Source of the DNA: Ferribacterium limneticum
GTDB taxonomy: Bacteria > Pseudomonadota > Gammaproteobacteria > Burkholderiales > Rhodocyclaceae
Assembly (NCBI RefSeq): GCF_020510625.1
Contig: NZ_CP075191.1
Span: 3,098,001-3,162,000 of the forward strand
DNA: 64,000 nucleotides
Direction: 5' to 3'
Shown: one piece after another, positions 44,008 through 52,517 of the stretch
How positions within the stretch are numbered: position 1 is the stretch's first letter
Layout: each line of letters begins with the position of its first letter
Made by a program: the position numbers and the translations under genes
The notes under the pieces: generated by a model
The model's input: the letters and a program-made list of their open reading frames with translations, nothing else
Database searches by the model: none
What the model was told of the DNA's origin: nothing

Positions 44008-45081
44008 CTAGAGAGTCGCTGCCTTGCACACATCGACGAGCGTATCCAAGAAATTCAAGATCATTGGCCGAAGTCTCTCGGCAAGCCTGTCCTGTTCGGA
44101 AAATGGGTTGGACCGCATCAGCTCCAACATGGCGCTGATCTGCTTTTCCTTCTCCGGGTGTCCCATATCCACACCCCGACTCACCGAATAGATGTGTCGG
44201 CGCACCAATACCTCGGCCAACCCCTTATCGAGAGTCTGTCCTATCCAGACATCGCCGGCCGATTGCTGAAACTGGCGGCTAACGTCGCAGATCGACAAAA
44301 TATCAATATCGCCCAGTCCTTTGAACAGACCATTTTTTTTGAAAGTGTTCAGGGCAGCCAGACTTTTTGATAACTCGCCGCTACAGATTGGCCTGGCTGC
44401 CGGATCATGATTTGACTGTCGGACGATGTGTTGTTCGATTCGTGATGCCAGAACTTCATTCACGTAAAGCTTGCTGAAATAGCAAAGAGGCATGGACTCG
44501 GGTAGGCTGCTCATCGCTATGGAGAGCGGAATTTTGACTCCGATTGGTGCTTTGAGATCGGCCTGCCAGTTGGCCTTGTCGAGGTTTTTCACGAAGTCGG
44601 TCAGATACGCCTCATCGGCGGCAATATCAGTCAGGGTGGCAAGAAGGGATTCGCCGTCGTCGAACCCTAATAGCCTGACTGGCAGGCGTGTGTCGCTTAA
44701 CAGCCCGAACACCTCTTCCACAGCACATTCGAGCGCCTTAAGCGATGCCGGAAGGCGCCGACCGAGATGCTCATAGATTGCCATCGGCGACAACACTAGA
44801 CAAACTGAGCGATCGCTCCAACCTGACACGAAGCGGCAGAATGCGGTATAGGCTAGTGCGTCGATCCCGCGTGATCGGTCAGTTTTTTTATGCTTGTAAG
44901 CTTGAATGAGGCTATTGTCCAAGACGAGCCGGATCGGGCCTGGCAGTTCGTAGCCTCTCGCATAATTGACCATGAATGCTTTGGTACGGCCAAAAAATTG
45001 GCCAATTTCTTTTTCCTCCAGATCGATTAAAAAAACAGCGAATTCGTTGACGAAGGCGTGGTTTGGAAATTTATTTGCCAT
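44008..45081 (-). CDS. Hypothetical protein with possible PIN-like N terminus
   Basis: The 357-aa protein contains IRLVLDNSLIQAYKHKKTDR near residue 50 and SVCLVLSPMAIYEHLG near 95, which recalls the first acidic strand of a PIN nuclease and a following acidic position. Nothing else matches a known family. It ends 2 bp before the original start of the HNH gene, so the two form a pair that may act together, possibly in defence. The function is otherwise unknown. Confidence 0.55.
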   Translation of the reverse strand: MANKFPNHAFVNEFAVFLIDLEEKEIGQFFGRTKAFMVNYARGYELPGPIRLVLDNSLIQAYKHKKTDRSRGIDALAYTAFCRFVSGWSDRSVCLVLSPMAIYEHLGRRLPASLKALECAVEEVFGLLSDTRLPVRLLGFDDGESLLATLTDIAADEAYLTDFVKNLDKANWQADLKAPIGVKIPLSIAMSSLPESMPLCYFSKLYVNEVLASRIEQHIVRQSNHDPAARPICSGELSKSLAALNTFKKNGLFKGLGDIDILSICDVSRQFQQSAGDVWIGQTLDKGLAEVLVRRHIYSVSRGVDMGHPEKEKQISAMLELMRSNPFSEQDRLAERLRPMILNFLDTLVDVCKAATL

Positions 45082-45222
45082 GGGTTTTGCAACGTTTTAA
45101 TTGTTCTTGCGAACCCGCGATTATCCGCAACCTTCACCAATATTTCCATGGCATCTTTTATTTGCGTTTGCGGCTTACTGGTATCATTTCGCTGCCCTCA
45201 TCGCTGAATAGGAGATTGGTCG

Positions 45223-45546
45223 ATGGCGAAATACCTGTATGAGGTGTGCTTCGAGCGAGGCCGAAGTAATCCGGAGCACGCCAAATTTCTTCGCAATGTG
45301 ATGAGACTTAACGCGAAAGTGTCAGATTACGGAGGCATCAACAACGTCTGCGTCATTGCGCATCACATGTCGAAAGATATTGTTTTTGATTTGTGTGCCG
45401 AGGGGCTAAAGAAGAGCAAGGGCGATCTTTCCGTAATCGAAATTACGAAGAAAACCCTTACTTCACAAAATAGTAGTCACAGGCTTTTCCTTGCTCTCAT
45501 TGAGAACTATTTTCTCCCCCACGATGATTACCCAAACATTAAATAG
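45223..45546 (+). CDS. Hypothetical protein
   Basis: The 107-aa protein starts MAKYLYEVCFERGRSNPEHA and is basic, with no recognised family. It is divergent from the 44008-45081 gene with 141 bp between starts, so the two may share control. Its 3' end lies 24 bp from the intron 3' boundary at 45570. Confidence 0.5.
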   Translation: MAKYLYEVCFERGRSNPEHAKFLRNVMRLNAKVSDYGGINNVCVIAHHMSKDIVFDLCAEGLKKSKGDLSVIEITKKTLTSQNSSHRLFLALIENYFLPHDDYPNIK

Positions 45547-45569
45547 CGTTGGCGCAACCAAGACGGCTA

Positions 45570-47552
45570 ATCGGGTAGCCAGGGGTTTCTCTCCCCCGGC
45601 CCCCACACCACCCACCGTGCGGGTCCGCAGTGGGCGGTTCAACGAGATGGCTCGCTCGACTAAGACGTGTAGCCCTGTACCTTGCACCATAACTGCTTGA
45701 TTCTCGGTACGCCCTGGCGCTGAAGCCAGTCATTGTTCAACGCTTGCTGCATGGCCGGAGTTCGTGCCATGTGCCAGTAGCTCTTGCTGCTGACGCCATG
45801 CTGGATCGCCGTCTTCAGGCTGACGCCCAAGGCCAGCAGGTGGCTGATCTTCGTACGCGGCCAGCGCCATTGTTTCCAATAGCACATCCGGATGCGCCTT
45901 CTCAGCCACTCGTCCAGTTCCGGGATCGGCCGGTAGTACTCGCTGATGCCAAAGTATCCCAGCCAGCCTCGCACGTATTGCCCCAACTTGTGCATCCGGT
46001 ACGCCATCGACACTCCCCAGCTTCTGCCGGTGAGTTCCTTCACGCGGTGCTTGAATGCCGCCAGCTTCTTTTCCTGCCAGCGGATTTTGCCCCGATTGAT
46101 GGTGAAGCCCAGAAAGCCGCACTCGCTCATTCTCGCAACCTTGCTTTTGGCAGGGTTGAGTTTGAGTTTCAGTCGTCCTTCCAAGTAGCGCGTCAAACTT
46201 TGCATGACTCGTTCTCCTGCCCGCTGGCTTTTGACCAGGATGACCATGTCGTCGGCGTAACGGGCGAAGCGGTGGCCGCGCCCTTCGAGTTCGTGGTCAA
46301 GTTCGTTGAGCAGGATATTGGCCAGGAGCGGCGACAAAGGCCCGCCTTGTGGCGTGCCGATGGCGCTGGGCTCAATGTGCTCTCCGACCAGCACACCGGC
46401 GCGCAGGTAGCGTCCGATCAGGGCCAGCAGCGCTTTGTCGTGGATCGTTCGCCCGAGTATTTTCATCAACACGTCGTGATTGACGGTATCAAAGAATTTG
46501 GCGAGGTCGATGTCCACGGCGATGGCGTAGCCGTCCTTGACGTGCACTTGTACCTGCTTAATCGCTTGGTGGGCATTGCGGCCCGGTCGGAAGCCGAAGC
46601 TCGAATCCGAGAAGCTCGGTTCGAAGATCGGCGTGAGCACTTGGGCGATGGCTTGCTGGATGACCCGGTCCATCACGGTCGGGATACCCAGCAGCCGCTT
46701 GCCGCCGTCGTCCTTGGGAATTTCTACCCGGCGGACGGCGAGCGGACGATAGCGCCCGGTTTCGAGTTGGCGGCGGGAGTCTTCCCAATGCGCCCGCAGG
46801 TGGGCGGGAAAGTCTTCTATGGCGATGCCGTCTATGCCCGGCGCGCCTTTGTTGGCTTTCACGCGTTTCCATGCGCTGCGCAGGTTGTCGCTGGTGAGGA
46901 CCGCTGCCAGTAACTCGCTTGTTGCCACTTCTTTCGTCTCGTCTTGGTTCAAGGCTCGGGGCGGTTTGCTCGCCGGCTCGCCTTCCCCGTCTGGGGATAA
47001 TGCGGATTCGCCGAGATCATGCCGTCTGCTCCTTGTGTTTCGTTGTTTGGTCCTTCGCCGGCCCTAACCCGGCCGGCTACTATGACCGCTGCTGACTTCT
47101 GCCACGTCACTTCAGCCATTGCTGGCCGAGGCGCTGATCCGTCATTGAACGTTGCTGCCCGCTTCGGTCGCCCTTGATGCGGGGCAGCCCGCATCGACGC
47201 TGGTCGTTTGGGACTGGCACAACCCGGCCACCTTTCGTTCAATTTCCGTTTCCGCTTGCGCGGCAGATCTCCCCAGGTAAGAACGCGATGTTTCCGCGCA
47301 CAAGCGCCGCATTTACCGTGCCGGTCGTACCGGTGGGCTTCGCTGTCATGTGCCAGCTCGCCTCGACCTGCTCGGCCTTCTATGCAGTTTCTGTCCGTCG
47401 CCTCGCGCATTTGCACTCCGGCTTCCTCCAGACAAGCCCTCACGAACTTGCCCTTGCCTTCGGCTAGTGGTTATCCTTGTCGCATGCAACAAGCTCGGTA
47501 CTCCCACAGGGGACTTCCACCCCATTACATCGCGCCCATGCTGGGCGCACAC
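45570..47552 (-). mobile_element. Group II intron (IIC-like), about 2.0 kb
   Basis: On the minus strand the element begins at 47552 with GTGTGCGCCC (GUGYG rule) and ends at 45570 with CTACCCGAT (AY end). Just before the 3' end, a domain V-like hairpin (GAACCGCCCAC, then CGCACGGTGGGTGG) and a G-rich domain VI-like hairpin are visible. A stem GTCAG-N5-CTGAC lies directly upstream of the 5' boundary (47555-47569), which fits the hairpin target of group IIC introns. Boundaries are estimated by eye. Confidence 0.75.
45660..46952 (-). CDS. ltrA: Group II intron reverse transcriptase/maturase
   Basis: The 430-aa intron-encoded protein has the RT blocks: KANKGAPGIDGIAIEDF (RT0/1), GIPTVMDRVIQQAIAQVL, FGFRPGRNAHQAI, DIDLAKFFDTVNHDVLM, IGTPQGGPLSPLLANILLNE and the catalytic YADDMVIL. 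A maturase (GIIM) domain follows, ending at GYTS. There is no HNH endonuclease domain, as in class IIC. It appears complete and thus potentially active. Confidence 0.95.
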   Translation of the reverse strand: MNQDETKEVATSELLAAVLTSDNLRSAWKRVKANKGAPGIDGIAIEDFPAHLRAHWEDSRRQLETGRYRPLAVRRVEIPKDDGGKRLLGIPTVMDRVIQQAIAQVLTPIFEPSFSDSSFGFRPGRNAHQAIKQVQVHVKDGYAIAVDIDLAKFFDTVNHDVLMKILGRTIHDKALLALIGRYLRAGVLVGEHIEPSAIGTPQGGPLSPLLANILLNELDHELEGRGHRFARYADDMVILVKSQRAGERVMQSLTRYLEGRLKLKLNPAKSKVARMSECGFLGFTINRGKIRWQEKKLAAFKHRVKELTGRSWGVSMAYRMHKLGQYVRGWLGYFGISEYYRPIPELDEWLRRRIRMCYWKQWRWPRTKISHLLALGVSLKTAIQHGVSSKSYWHMARTPAMQQALNNDWLQRQGVPRIKQLWCKVQGYTS

Positions 47553-47617
47553 CTGTCAGTCGAGCTGACCTGCGCGAAAAGCCGCGCTGGCCGCTCACTT
47601 CCGCGTTAGAGTTGGCA

Positions 47618-48148
47618 ATGCCGAATCCGCGCAGCCTGATCAAGGAAAAACACGAGCGCTACCAAGTTGACTTGCTCATCAAAGAGCTAAATCGCCGACA
47701 TCGTTCTACGTTCGAAGTGGTTGCGGAACCAGACCCGCCTGAGGCAATCATTCGGTCCGGTCGAACCACGCGGTGGGTGGAAGTCGTCACCGCCTTTTGG
47801 AACGAGGCGTATGCGAGAGACCTGAATTCCTACGCAACACTGGGCGAGACTCACGTGTCAGTAGGGAACGGCCCGTTCCTAGACATGGACGATGAGTTCG
47901 CGTCCAAGTTTGTCGTCGCCGTGAAGTCGAAGATGGAGAAGAAAGGGTATGTACCGTTTCGAGAACAGTACGGTCCCGGATACCTAGTCGTTTCCATTCA
48001 GTACCCCTTTCTCGACGCACACACCTTTCAGTGCATTTGCGAAGAGTGGCGGCGCGGCCGTGTCGATGATCTCGGATGCTTTCGCTCTGTTTACGTCACA
48101 TTTCGCGCGAACAAAGGTTATCGGGTTATTCGATGGAAACCGGAGTGA
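47618..48148 (+). CDS. Hypothetical protein (cassette-like)
   Basis: The 176-aa product starts MPNPRSLIKEKHERYQVDLL and has a compact central part (TRWVEVVTAFWNEAYARDLN). No family is recognised. It lies between the intron and the tRNA-Ser junction. The preceding bases GCGTTAGAG and the trailing TCTAATAATCGCC recall integron recombination sites, but neither is complete. Confidence 0.55.
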   Translation: MPNPRSLIKEKHERYQVDLLIKELNRRHRSTFEVVAEPDPPEAIIRSGRTTRWVEVVTAFWNEAYARDLNSYATLGETHVSVGNGPFLDMDDEFASKFVVAVKSKMEKKGYVPFREQYGPGYLVVSIQYPFLDAHTFQCICEEWRRGRVDDLGCFRSVYVTFRANKGYRVIRWKPE

Positions 48149-48467
48149 CGAGTTCTAATAATCGCCTGCAGCCGACCGGCAAAGGGCCAACCTTAGAGTC
48201 CTTTACTGTCGCCAATAACTTCATGGCACCGATCCACAAACGCTTACCGGTCACACTGGGACGAGCAACTAGGAAGCATGGCTCGATCTGTATATGCACA
48301 ACCCCATGCTGGCGAAGACAATGCAGAAGCCTTTGTCCAGCCGAGAGAGCACTCTCTTGTCTGACCTTAGCACCACACTGCGCACAAGAGAAAATGGCAT
48401 ACCAAATGGCACACCAATTTTCAAAAAACACAAAATTACATTAATAATCAATTAATTAAAAATGCAA
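48149..48467. other. Gene-free right end of the island
   Basis: No supported gene. The last 50 bases before the att repeat are very AT-rich (for example TTAATAATCAATTAATTAAA), consistent with an integrase-accessible end. Confidence 0.5.
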
Positions 48468-48483
48468 TTGGCGGGTCCGGTGA
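48468..48483. repeat. Attachment-site direct repeat, right copy
   Basis: TTGGCGGGTCCGGTGA is identical to 6178-6193. It contains the final 15 bases of tRNA-Ser including the encoded CCA, so integration regenerates the tRNA. Confidence 0.8.
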
Positions 48484-48556
48484 GATTCGAACTCACGATG
48501 GATTTCTCCACGCCGGTTTTCAAGACCGGTGCATTCAACCGCTCTGCCACAGACCC
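48469..48556 (-). tRNA. serT: tRNA-Ser (anticodon UGA)
   Basis: The reverse strand folds as an 88-nt class II tRNA: acceptor GGGTCTG pairs with CGGACCC, the anticodon arm CCGGT-CTTGAAA-ACCGG has anticodon TGA, a long variable arm follows, and the T arm contains GTTCGAATC. CCA is encoded at the 3' end. It serves as the integration target of the island. Confidence 0.95.
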
Positions 48557-48683
48557 AATGGGCGCGAATGATACCACAACCATCACCCACTCTGCCCAGC
48601 GGCACCAGCCATGAATAATTGAAACTTAGCCCGCGCTCCGTTAGTCTTAGCATCTGTCGAAACAACACAAGGGAGTCTCCCGC

Positions 48684-49376
48684 ATGAACACCAACTTCGA
48701 GATTGCCAACCAAGGCACTTCGGGGCTCGCACTGCAGCAGAACCGCGTTCTGCGCAATACCTATATGCTGCTCGGCCTGTCCATGGTGCCGACGGTCATT
48801 GGCGCACTGGTCGGCATCCAGATGGAATTCAGCTTCCTGGCGGGTAGCCCGTTCATGGCCTTCCTGCTCTTCATGGGGATTGCCTGGGGTTTCATGTGGG
48901 GCATTGAGAAGAACAAGGACAGCGGTCTAGGTGTTGCCCTGCTGCTCGGTTTCACCTTTTTCATGGGGCTGATGCTCTCGCGCATCCTGCAGGTTGCCCT
49001 TGGTTTCTCCAACGGCGGCTCAATGATCGCCATGGCCGCCGGCGGCACGGGTGCCGTCTTCTTCACGATGTCGACCATCGCCGCCGTGAGCAAACGTGAT
49101 TTCACCGGCATGGGCAAGTTCCTCTTCGTTGGCATGATCGTTGTTCTGCTTGCTGCGGTCGCCAATATCTTCTTCCAGATCCCGGCGCTATCGCTGACCA
49201 TCGCCGTCGCAGTCGTCGGCATTTTCTCGGCCTATATCCTGTACGACATCAGCCGTATTGTTCAGGGTGGCGAAACCAACTACGTCAGCGCAACCCTCGC
49301 GGTTTACCTGGACGTGTACAACGTTTTTGTCAGCCTGCTGCAACTGATCATGGCTTTCACCGGCGAACGAGACTGA
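48684..49376 (+). CDS. Bax inhibitor-1 / YccA family membrane protein
   Basis: The 230-aa protein has seven hydrophobic segments. The family's C-terminal pattern is seen in YILYDISRIVQGGETNYVSA followed by LAVYLDVYNVFVSLLQLI. In E. coli, YccA interacts with FtsH and modulates its protease activity. AAGGGAG precedes the start. A terminator follows at 49400. First core gene after the island. Confidence 0.92.
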   Translation: MNTNFEIANQGTSGLALQQNRVLRNTYMLLGLSMVPTVIGALVGIQMEFSFLAGSPFMAFLLFMGIAWGFMWGIEKNKDSGLGVALLLGFTFFMGLMLSRILQVALGFSNGGSMIAMAAGGTGAVFFTMSTIAAVSKRDFTGMGKFLFVGMIVVLLAAVANIFFQIPALSLTIAVAVVGIFSAYILYDISRIVQGGETNYVSATLAVYLDVYNVFVSLLQLIMAFTGERD

Positions 49377-49399
49377 ACACCTTCACCGGTAACGAAAAG

Positions 49400-49420
49400 G
49401 CGGCCAAGGCCGCTTTTTTT
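49400..49420 (+). terminator. Rho-independent terminator after the YccA-like gene
   Basis: GCGGCC and GGCCGC form a 6-bp stem around AA, followed by seven T residues, 24 bp past the stop. Confidence 0.85.
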
Positions 49421-49441
49421 ACGCGCTGACGAGACCTTCGA

Positions 49442-50746
49442 TCATGCTCGTTCGAAAACGGCAATGGACTCTACATGCGCAGTGTGTGGAAACATATTGA
49501 CCGCACCAGCCGAGACAAAGCGGTAACCCTTCTCCGTCACCAGCACCGCCGCATCGCGGGCGAGCGTTCCTGGGTTGCAGGAGACATAGACAATGCGCTG
49601 CGGTGCATCCTTTCCGAGCGCACGGACCAGCTCAACAGCGCCTTCACGCGGCGGATCAATCAGCATCTTGTCAAAACGACCAAGGGCATTCAGAGACACT
49701 TCAGTACAGTCGAACAGGTTGGCCACACCGAATTCGACACGATCCGCCAATCCATTTGCCGCTGCACTCTCCTGTCCACGCCGGACCAAAGCAGCACTAC
49801 CCTCAACACCGACCACCATCGCCCCGGAGCGGGCAATCGGCAGGGTGAAATTACCCAACCCACAAAACATATCTGCAATCCGCTCACCTGGCTGCGGATC
49901 GAGCAGGCGCAAGGCACGGCGAACCATCACACGATTGACCGCATGATTGACCTGCGTGAAATCGGTCGGCTTGAAATCAAACTCCAGACCAAACTCAGGC
50001 AACGTGTACGACAGACGCGGCCCGGATTGCGGATAAAAGCGATAGACCGTATCCGGCCCCTTCAGCTGCAAGTAAAAAACGATGTTGTTGCGGTCGGCGA
50101 AATCGCGCAACAAGCGCTCATCGACGGCAGTCAACGGGTCAAGAATACGCAAAAGCAGCGCCGTGCAGTGCTCGCCCACCGCAACTTCAAGCTCTCGGAT
50201 ACGATCGGCGATCGACAAGGCACCGAGCAGCTCGCGCAGTGGCATCAACATAGCCGAGACATGCGGCGGCAGAATGGCGCAACTCCGAATGTCGGCGATG
50301 TAACTACTGCGCCATTCATGGAAACCGATCAGCATGCCTCCATTTTTCGATACTTGGCGAACCGCCAGGCGGGCGCGATGCCGATAACCCCAAGACGCCC
50401 CCTGGATCGGCGGCAACATCATTTCCGGACGAACGCGACCGATGTGCCAAAGGCTATCTTCAAGCACCCTTTGCTTGGCGGCAACTTGGGCTGATGGCTC
50501 CATGTGCTGCATGGCACAACCACCGCATACGCCAAAATGGGGGCAGCGCGGCTCGACACGCGCATTAGAGGGCTTCAGCACGCTGACCAGATGGGCCAGC
50601 TCAAACTTCGATTTTTTCCGGAAACTGGCGTACTCGACCGTTTCACCGGGCAAGGCACCATCGACAAAAATAGCCTTGCCCTCTTGGCGAGTAATGCCCC
50701 GTGCTTCGTGGTCCAGCGATTCGATAATCCCGATCGGCACGGTCAA
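49442..50746 (-). CDS. rlmD: 23S rRNA (uracil-1939-C5)-methyltransferase
   Basis: The 434-aa enzyme has an N-terminal TRAM domain (about 1-60), the 4Fe-4S cysteine cluster [14 protein letters not shown] near residue 68, the SAM-binding [17 protein letters not shown] near 290 and the catalytic block [14 protein letters not shown], then [12 protein letters not shown]. It methylates U1939 of 23S rRNA. The length is normal. Confidence 0.93.
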   Translation of the reverse strand: MTVPIGIIESLDHEARGITRQEGKAIFVDGALPGETVEYASFRKKSKFELAHLVSVLKPSNARVEPRCPHFGVCGGCAMQHMEPSAQVAAKQRVLEDSLWHIGRVRPEMMLPPIQGASWGYRHRARLAVRQVSKNGGMLIGFHEWRSSYIADIRSCAILPPHVSAMLMPLRELLGALSIADRIRELEVAVGEHCTALLLRILDPLTAVDERLLRDFADRNNIVFYLQLKGPDTVYRFYPQSGPRLSYTLPEFGLEFDFKPTDFTQVNHAVNRVMVRRALRLLDPQPGERIADMFCGLGNFTLPIARSGAMVVGVEGSAALVRRGQESAAANGLADRVEFGVANLFDCTEVSLNALGRFDKMLIDPPREGAVELVRALGKDAPQRIVYVSCNPGTLARDAAVLVTEKGYRFVSAGAVNMFPHTAHVESIAVFERA

Positions 50747-50790
50747 CTCCGAAAAAGCGCGAATTCTATCAATCGGTTACACTAAGCGCC

Positions 50791-51267
50791 ATGGCTCGCG
50801 AATTAATCACCTCCTGGGCAGACTATCAGACGGCACTCGACCGGCTGTTGGCTTTTGCCAGCCAGGAAATCAGAATTTACGACGAAGACCTGTCCTCTCT
50901 GAAGCTGGAATCGGAACCCCGCCAGACCCACATCAAGCGCATTCTGCAAGCCGGACACGAAGATACCTTGCAGATAGCGCTACGCAATGCGTCGCCATTT
51001 CGTCAGCAGCATCCGGTATTGCTGAAACTGCTGAGCGCCTACGGCCATCTCGCTGCAGTGCAGGAAACCCCGCCGCAACTGGCCCATTTGCGCGACAGCA
51101 TGATTCTCGTCGATGACAAACATGCTCTGATCCGCTTCGAACGCGACCTGCCCCGCAGCAAACTGCTGATCGATGAAATCGACGAAATTCGTCCGTATTT
51201 GACACGTTTTCGTGAAATATGGACGGAAGGCGGTGAAAGTGTAAGCGCCACCACCTTGGGTCTCTAA
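50791..51267 (+). CDS. Hypothetical protein (conserved in betaproteobacteria)
   Basis: The 158-aa product starts MARELITSWADYQTALDRLL and is acidic and helical. The pattern EIRIYDEDLSSLKLES followed later by ALIRFERDLPRSKLLIDE is reminiscent of the DUF7931 group of small proteins that carry a phospholipase-D-like half motif, but no catalytic HKD is present. It is divergent from rlmD with 44 bp between starts. Confidence 0.6.
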   Translation: MARELITSWADYQTALDRLLAFASQEIRIYDEDLSSLKLESEPRQTHIKRILQAGHEDTLQIALRNASPFRQQHPVLLKLLSAYGHLAAVQETPPQLAHLRDSMILVDDKHALIRFERDLPRSKLLIDEIDEIRPYLTRFREIWTEGGESVSATTLGL

Positions 51268-51311
51268 TACGCCACTGCCATGATGCAGAGCAACAACCGA
51301 TGCCCAACAAG

Positions 51312-51330
51312 AACAATATATTGTTATAAT
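51312..51330 (+). promoter_or_regulatory. Promoter with overlapping palindrome before the lipoprotein gene
   Basis: AACAATATATTGTT (51312-51325) is a perfect 14-bp palindrome overlapping a TATAAT box at 51325-51330, 73 bp before the lipoprotein start. It could be an operator. Function is inferred. Confidence 0.45.
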
Positions 51331-51402
51331 CTTTGACTGGTCAGGTAGCTCCTGATCTCTGAAAACTCAGATTTTGTTGGTTCTTGTCGATAAGGAAACC
51401 CC

Positions 51403-51687
51403 ATGAATAAGTCTATTCTCGTTGCTGCTCTGATCGCTGTTGCACTGTCCGCTTGCGGCAAGAAGGAAGAGCCGGCAGCTGCCGCTCCGGCCCCGGCTCC
51501 GGCTGCTGCCGCTCCTGCTGCTCAACCGGCTGGTATGGCTGGCATGGAAGCCGCCAAGCCTGCTGAACAAGCTGGCATGGCCGGTATGGAAGCTGCCAAG
51601 CCTGCTGAACAAGCTGGCATGGCCGGTATGGAAGCTGCCAAGCCTGCTGAACAAGCTGGCATGGCCGGCATGGAAGCCAAGAAGTAA
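51403..51687 (+). CDS. Repeat-bearing lipoprotein
   Basis: The 94-aa precursor has a lipoprotein signal (MNKSILVAALIAVALSAC, lipobox LSAC). The mature part is an Ala/Pro spacer followed by three 14-residue repeats AGMAGMEAAKPAEQ and a fourth partial AGMAGMEAKK. The 42-bp DNA repeats are almost identical, so copy number may vary. It would be anchored in the outer or inner membrane; the function is unknown. Confidence 0.8.
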   Translation: MNKSILVAALIAVALSACGKKEEPAAAAPAPAPAAAAPAAQPAGMAGMEAAKPAEQAGMAGMEAAKPAEQAGMAGMEAAKPAEQAGMAGMEAKK

Positions 51688-51704
51688 TCCTTCTTGCTTT
51701 CAAG

Positions 51705-51731
51705 AAAAACGGGGCTTCGGCCCCGTTTTTT
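51705..51731 (+). terminator. Strong terminator after the lipoprotein gene
   Basis: AAAAACGGGGC and GCCCCGTTTTT form an 11-bp stem with a short loop (TTCG-type) followed by T residues. It can act in both directions and also closes the convergent MBL/bamC operon. Confidence 0.9.
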
Positions 51732-51749
51732 ATTGCCTGTTGAAACTCC

Positions 51750-52517
51750 CTACGCCAGACTGCGCCAATCAAACCCGTGTTCTGGCGTCGCTACGCCGAC
51801 CCACTCATTCGAACACCCCAGCGTCTCGGCAATCAGGTCCACTACCAGTTCCGGCCGATTGTTGCGTTCGCTCAGATGAGCTGCCACCAGATGCTGGAGG
51901 CTTGAGCAGTCAATCGAATCCAGAAACACAGCGGCTACAGAATTTTCAAGATGTCCGTAACGACCGGCGATGCGCCGTTTGAGTGATGCCGGATAGGCCG
52001 AGCGTTCCAGCATCCCGGCATCATGATTGAATTCAAGCACCAGCCCGGCACAGCCAGACAAAACATCGCAGACGTGTGGCGTTGTTTCTCCGATATCGGT
52101 CAACACCCCAAGACGGCTACTGGCGCAGGAGAATACGTACTGAACGGGTTCCCGCGCATCGTGCGGTACCGGAAAAGGCAACACCTCAAGATCACCGACA
52201 GAGAAGGAGCGGTGGCTATCGATAATCCGCAAATCGAGGCCCGCATCATTTTCCCGGCAGGCAGTCCAGGTTCCATGCGTCATCCATATCGGGAGCCCGA
52301 ATTTACGGGCCAGCCTGAAAACGCCACCAACATGGTCGCCATGCTCATGGGTCACAAGAATGCCGGACAGATCGGCCGGCTGCCGGCCCAGAAGCTGCAG
52401 CCGGGTTACGGTTTCCCGCAACCCGAAGCCACAGTCGAGCATCAGGCAGGTTGCCTCATGCTCGACCAGCAGCGCATTGCCTGCGCTGCCACTGCCGAGC
52501 GAGGCAAAACGGATCAC
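51750..52517 (-). CDS. MBL-fold metallo-hydrolase (YycJ-like)
   Basis: The 255-aa protein starts MIRFASLGSGSAGNALLVEH and has the metal motif VTHEHGDHVGG near residue 55. It resembles YycJ/WalJ-type single-domain hydrolases, some of which are DNA exonucleases. Its ATG overlaps the bamC stop by 4 bp, so it is the last gene of the dapA-bamC operon. Confidence 0.88.
   Translation of the reverse strand: MIRFASLGSGSAGNALLVEHEATCLMLDCGFGLRETVTRLQLLGRQPADLSGILVTHEHGDHVGGVFRLARKFGLPIWMTHGTWTACRENDAGLDLRIIDSHRSFSVGDLEVLPFPVPHDAREPVQYVFSCASSRLGVLTDIGETTPHVCDVLSGCAGLVLEFNHDAGMLERSAYPASLKRRIAGRYGHLENSVAAVFLDSIDCSSLQHLVAAHLSERNNRPELVVDLIAETLGCSNEWVGVATPEHGFDWRSLA

Larger units (their letters stand above)
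6178..48483. mobile_element. Genomic island integrated at tRNA-Ser(UGA)
   Basis: A 16-bp direct repeat TTGGCGGGTCCGGTGA occurs at 6178-6193 and at 48468-48483. The right copy consists of the 3' end of an intact tRNA-Ser gene (bases 48469-48483) plus one adjoining base, a classic target of P4-type tyrosine recombinases, and an integrase of that type begins at 6347, just inside the left copy. Everything between is accessory (satellite replication genes, Wadjet, RHS/exosortase, intron), while both flanks are housekeeping. No relaxase or type IV secretion gene was seen. The integrase lies at the end away from the tRNA, so the element may be composite. Confidence 0.8.

Noticed and set aside
45744..46913. 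389-aa open frame antisense to the intron maturase
   Set aside because: The opposite frame has complete reverse transcriptase motifs; this one has none.
48149..48260. Possible integron attC site after the cassette-like gene
   Set aside because: The bases recall attC (TCTAATAATCGCC ... TTAGAG) but matching inner arms could not be found by eye.
6178..48483. Self-transmissible conjugative element
   Set aside because: No relaxase, coupling protein or type IV secretion gene was found, so only an integrated island is claimed.
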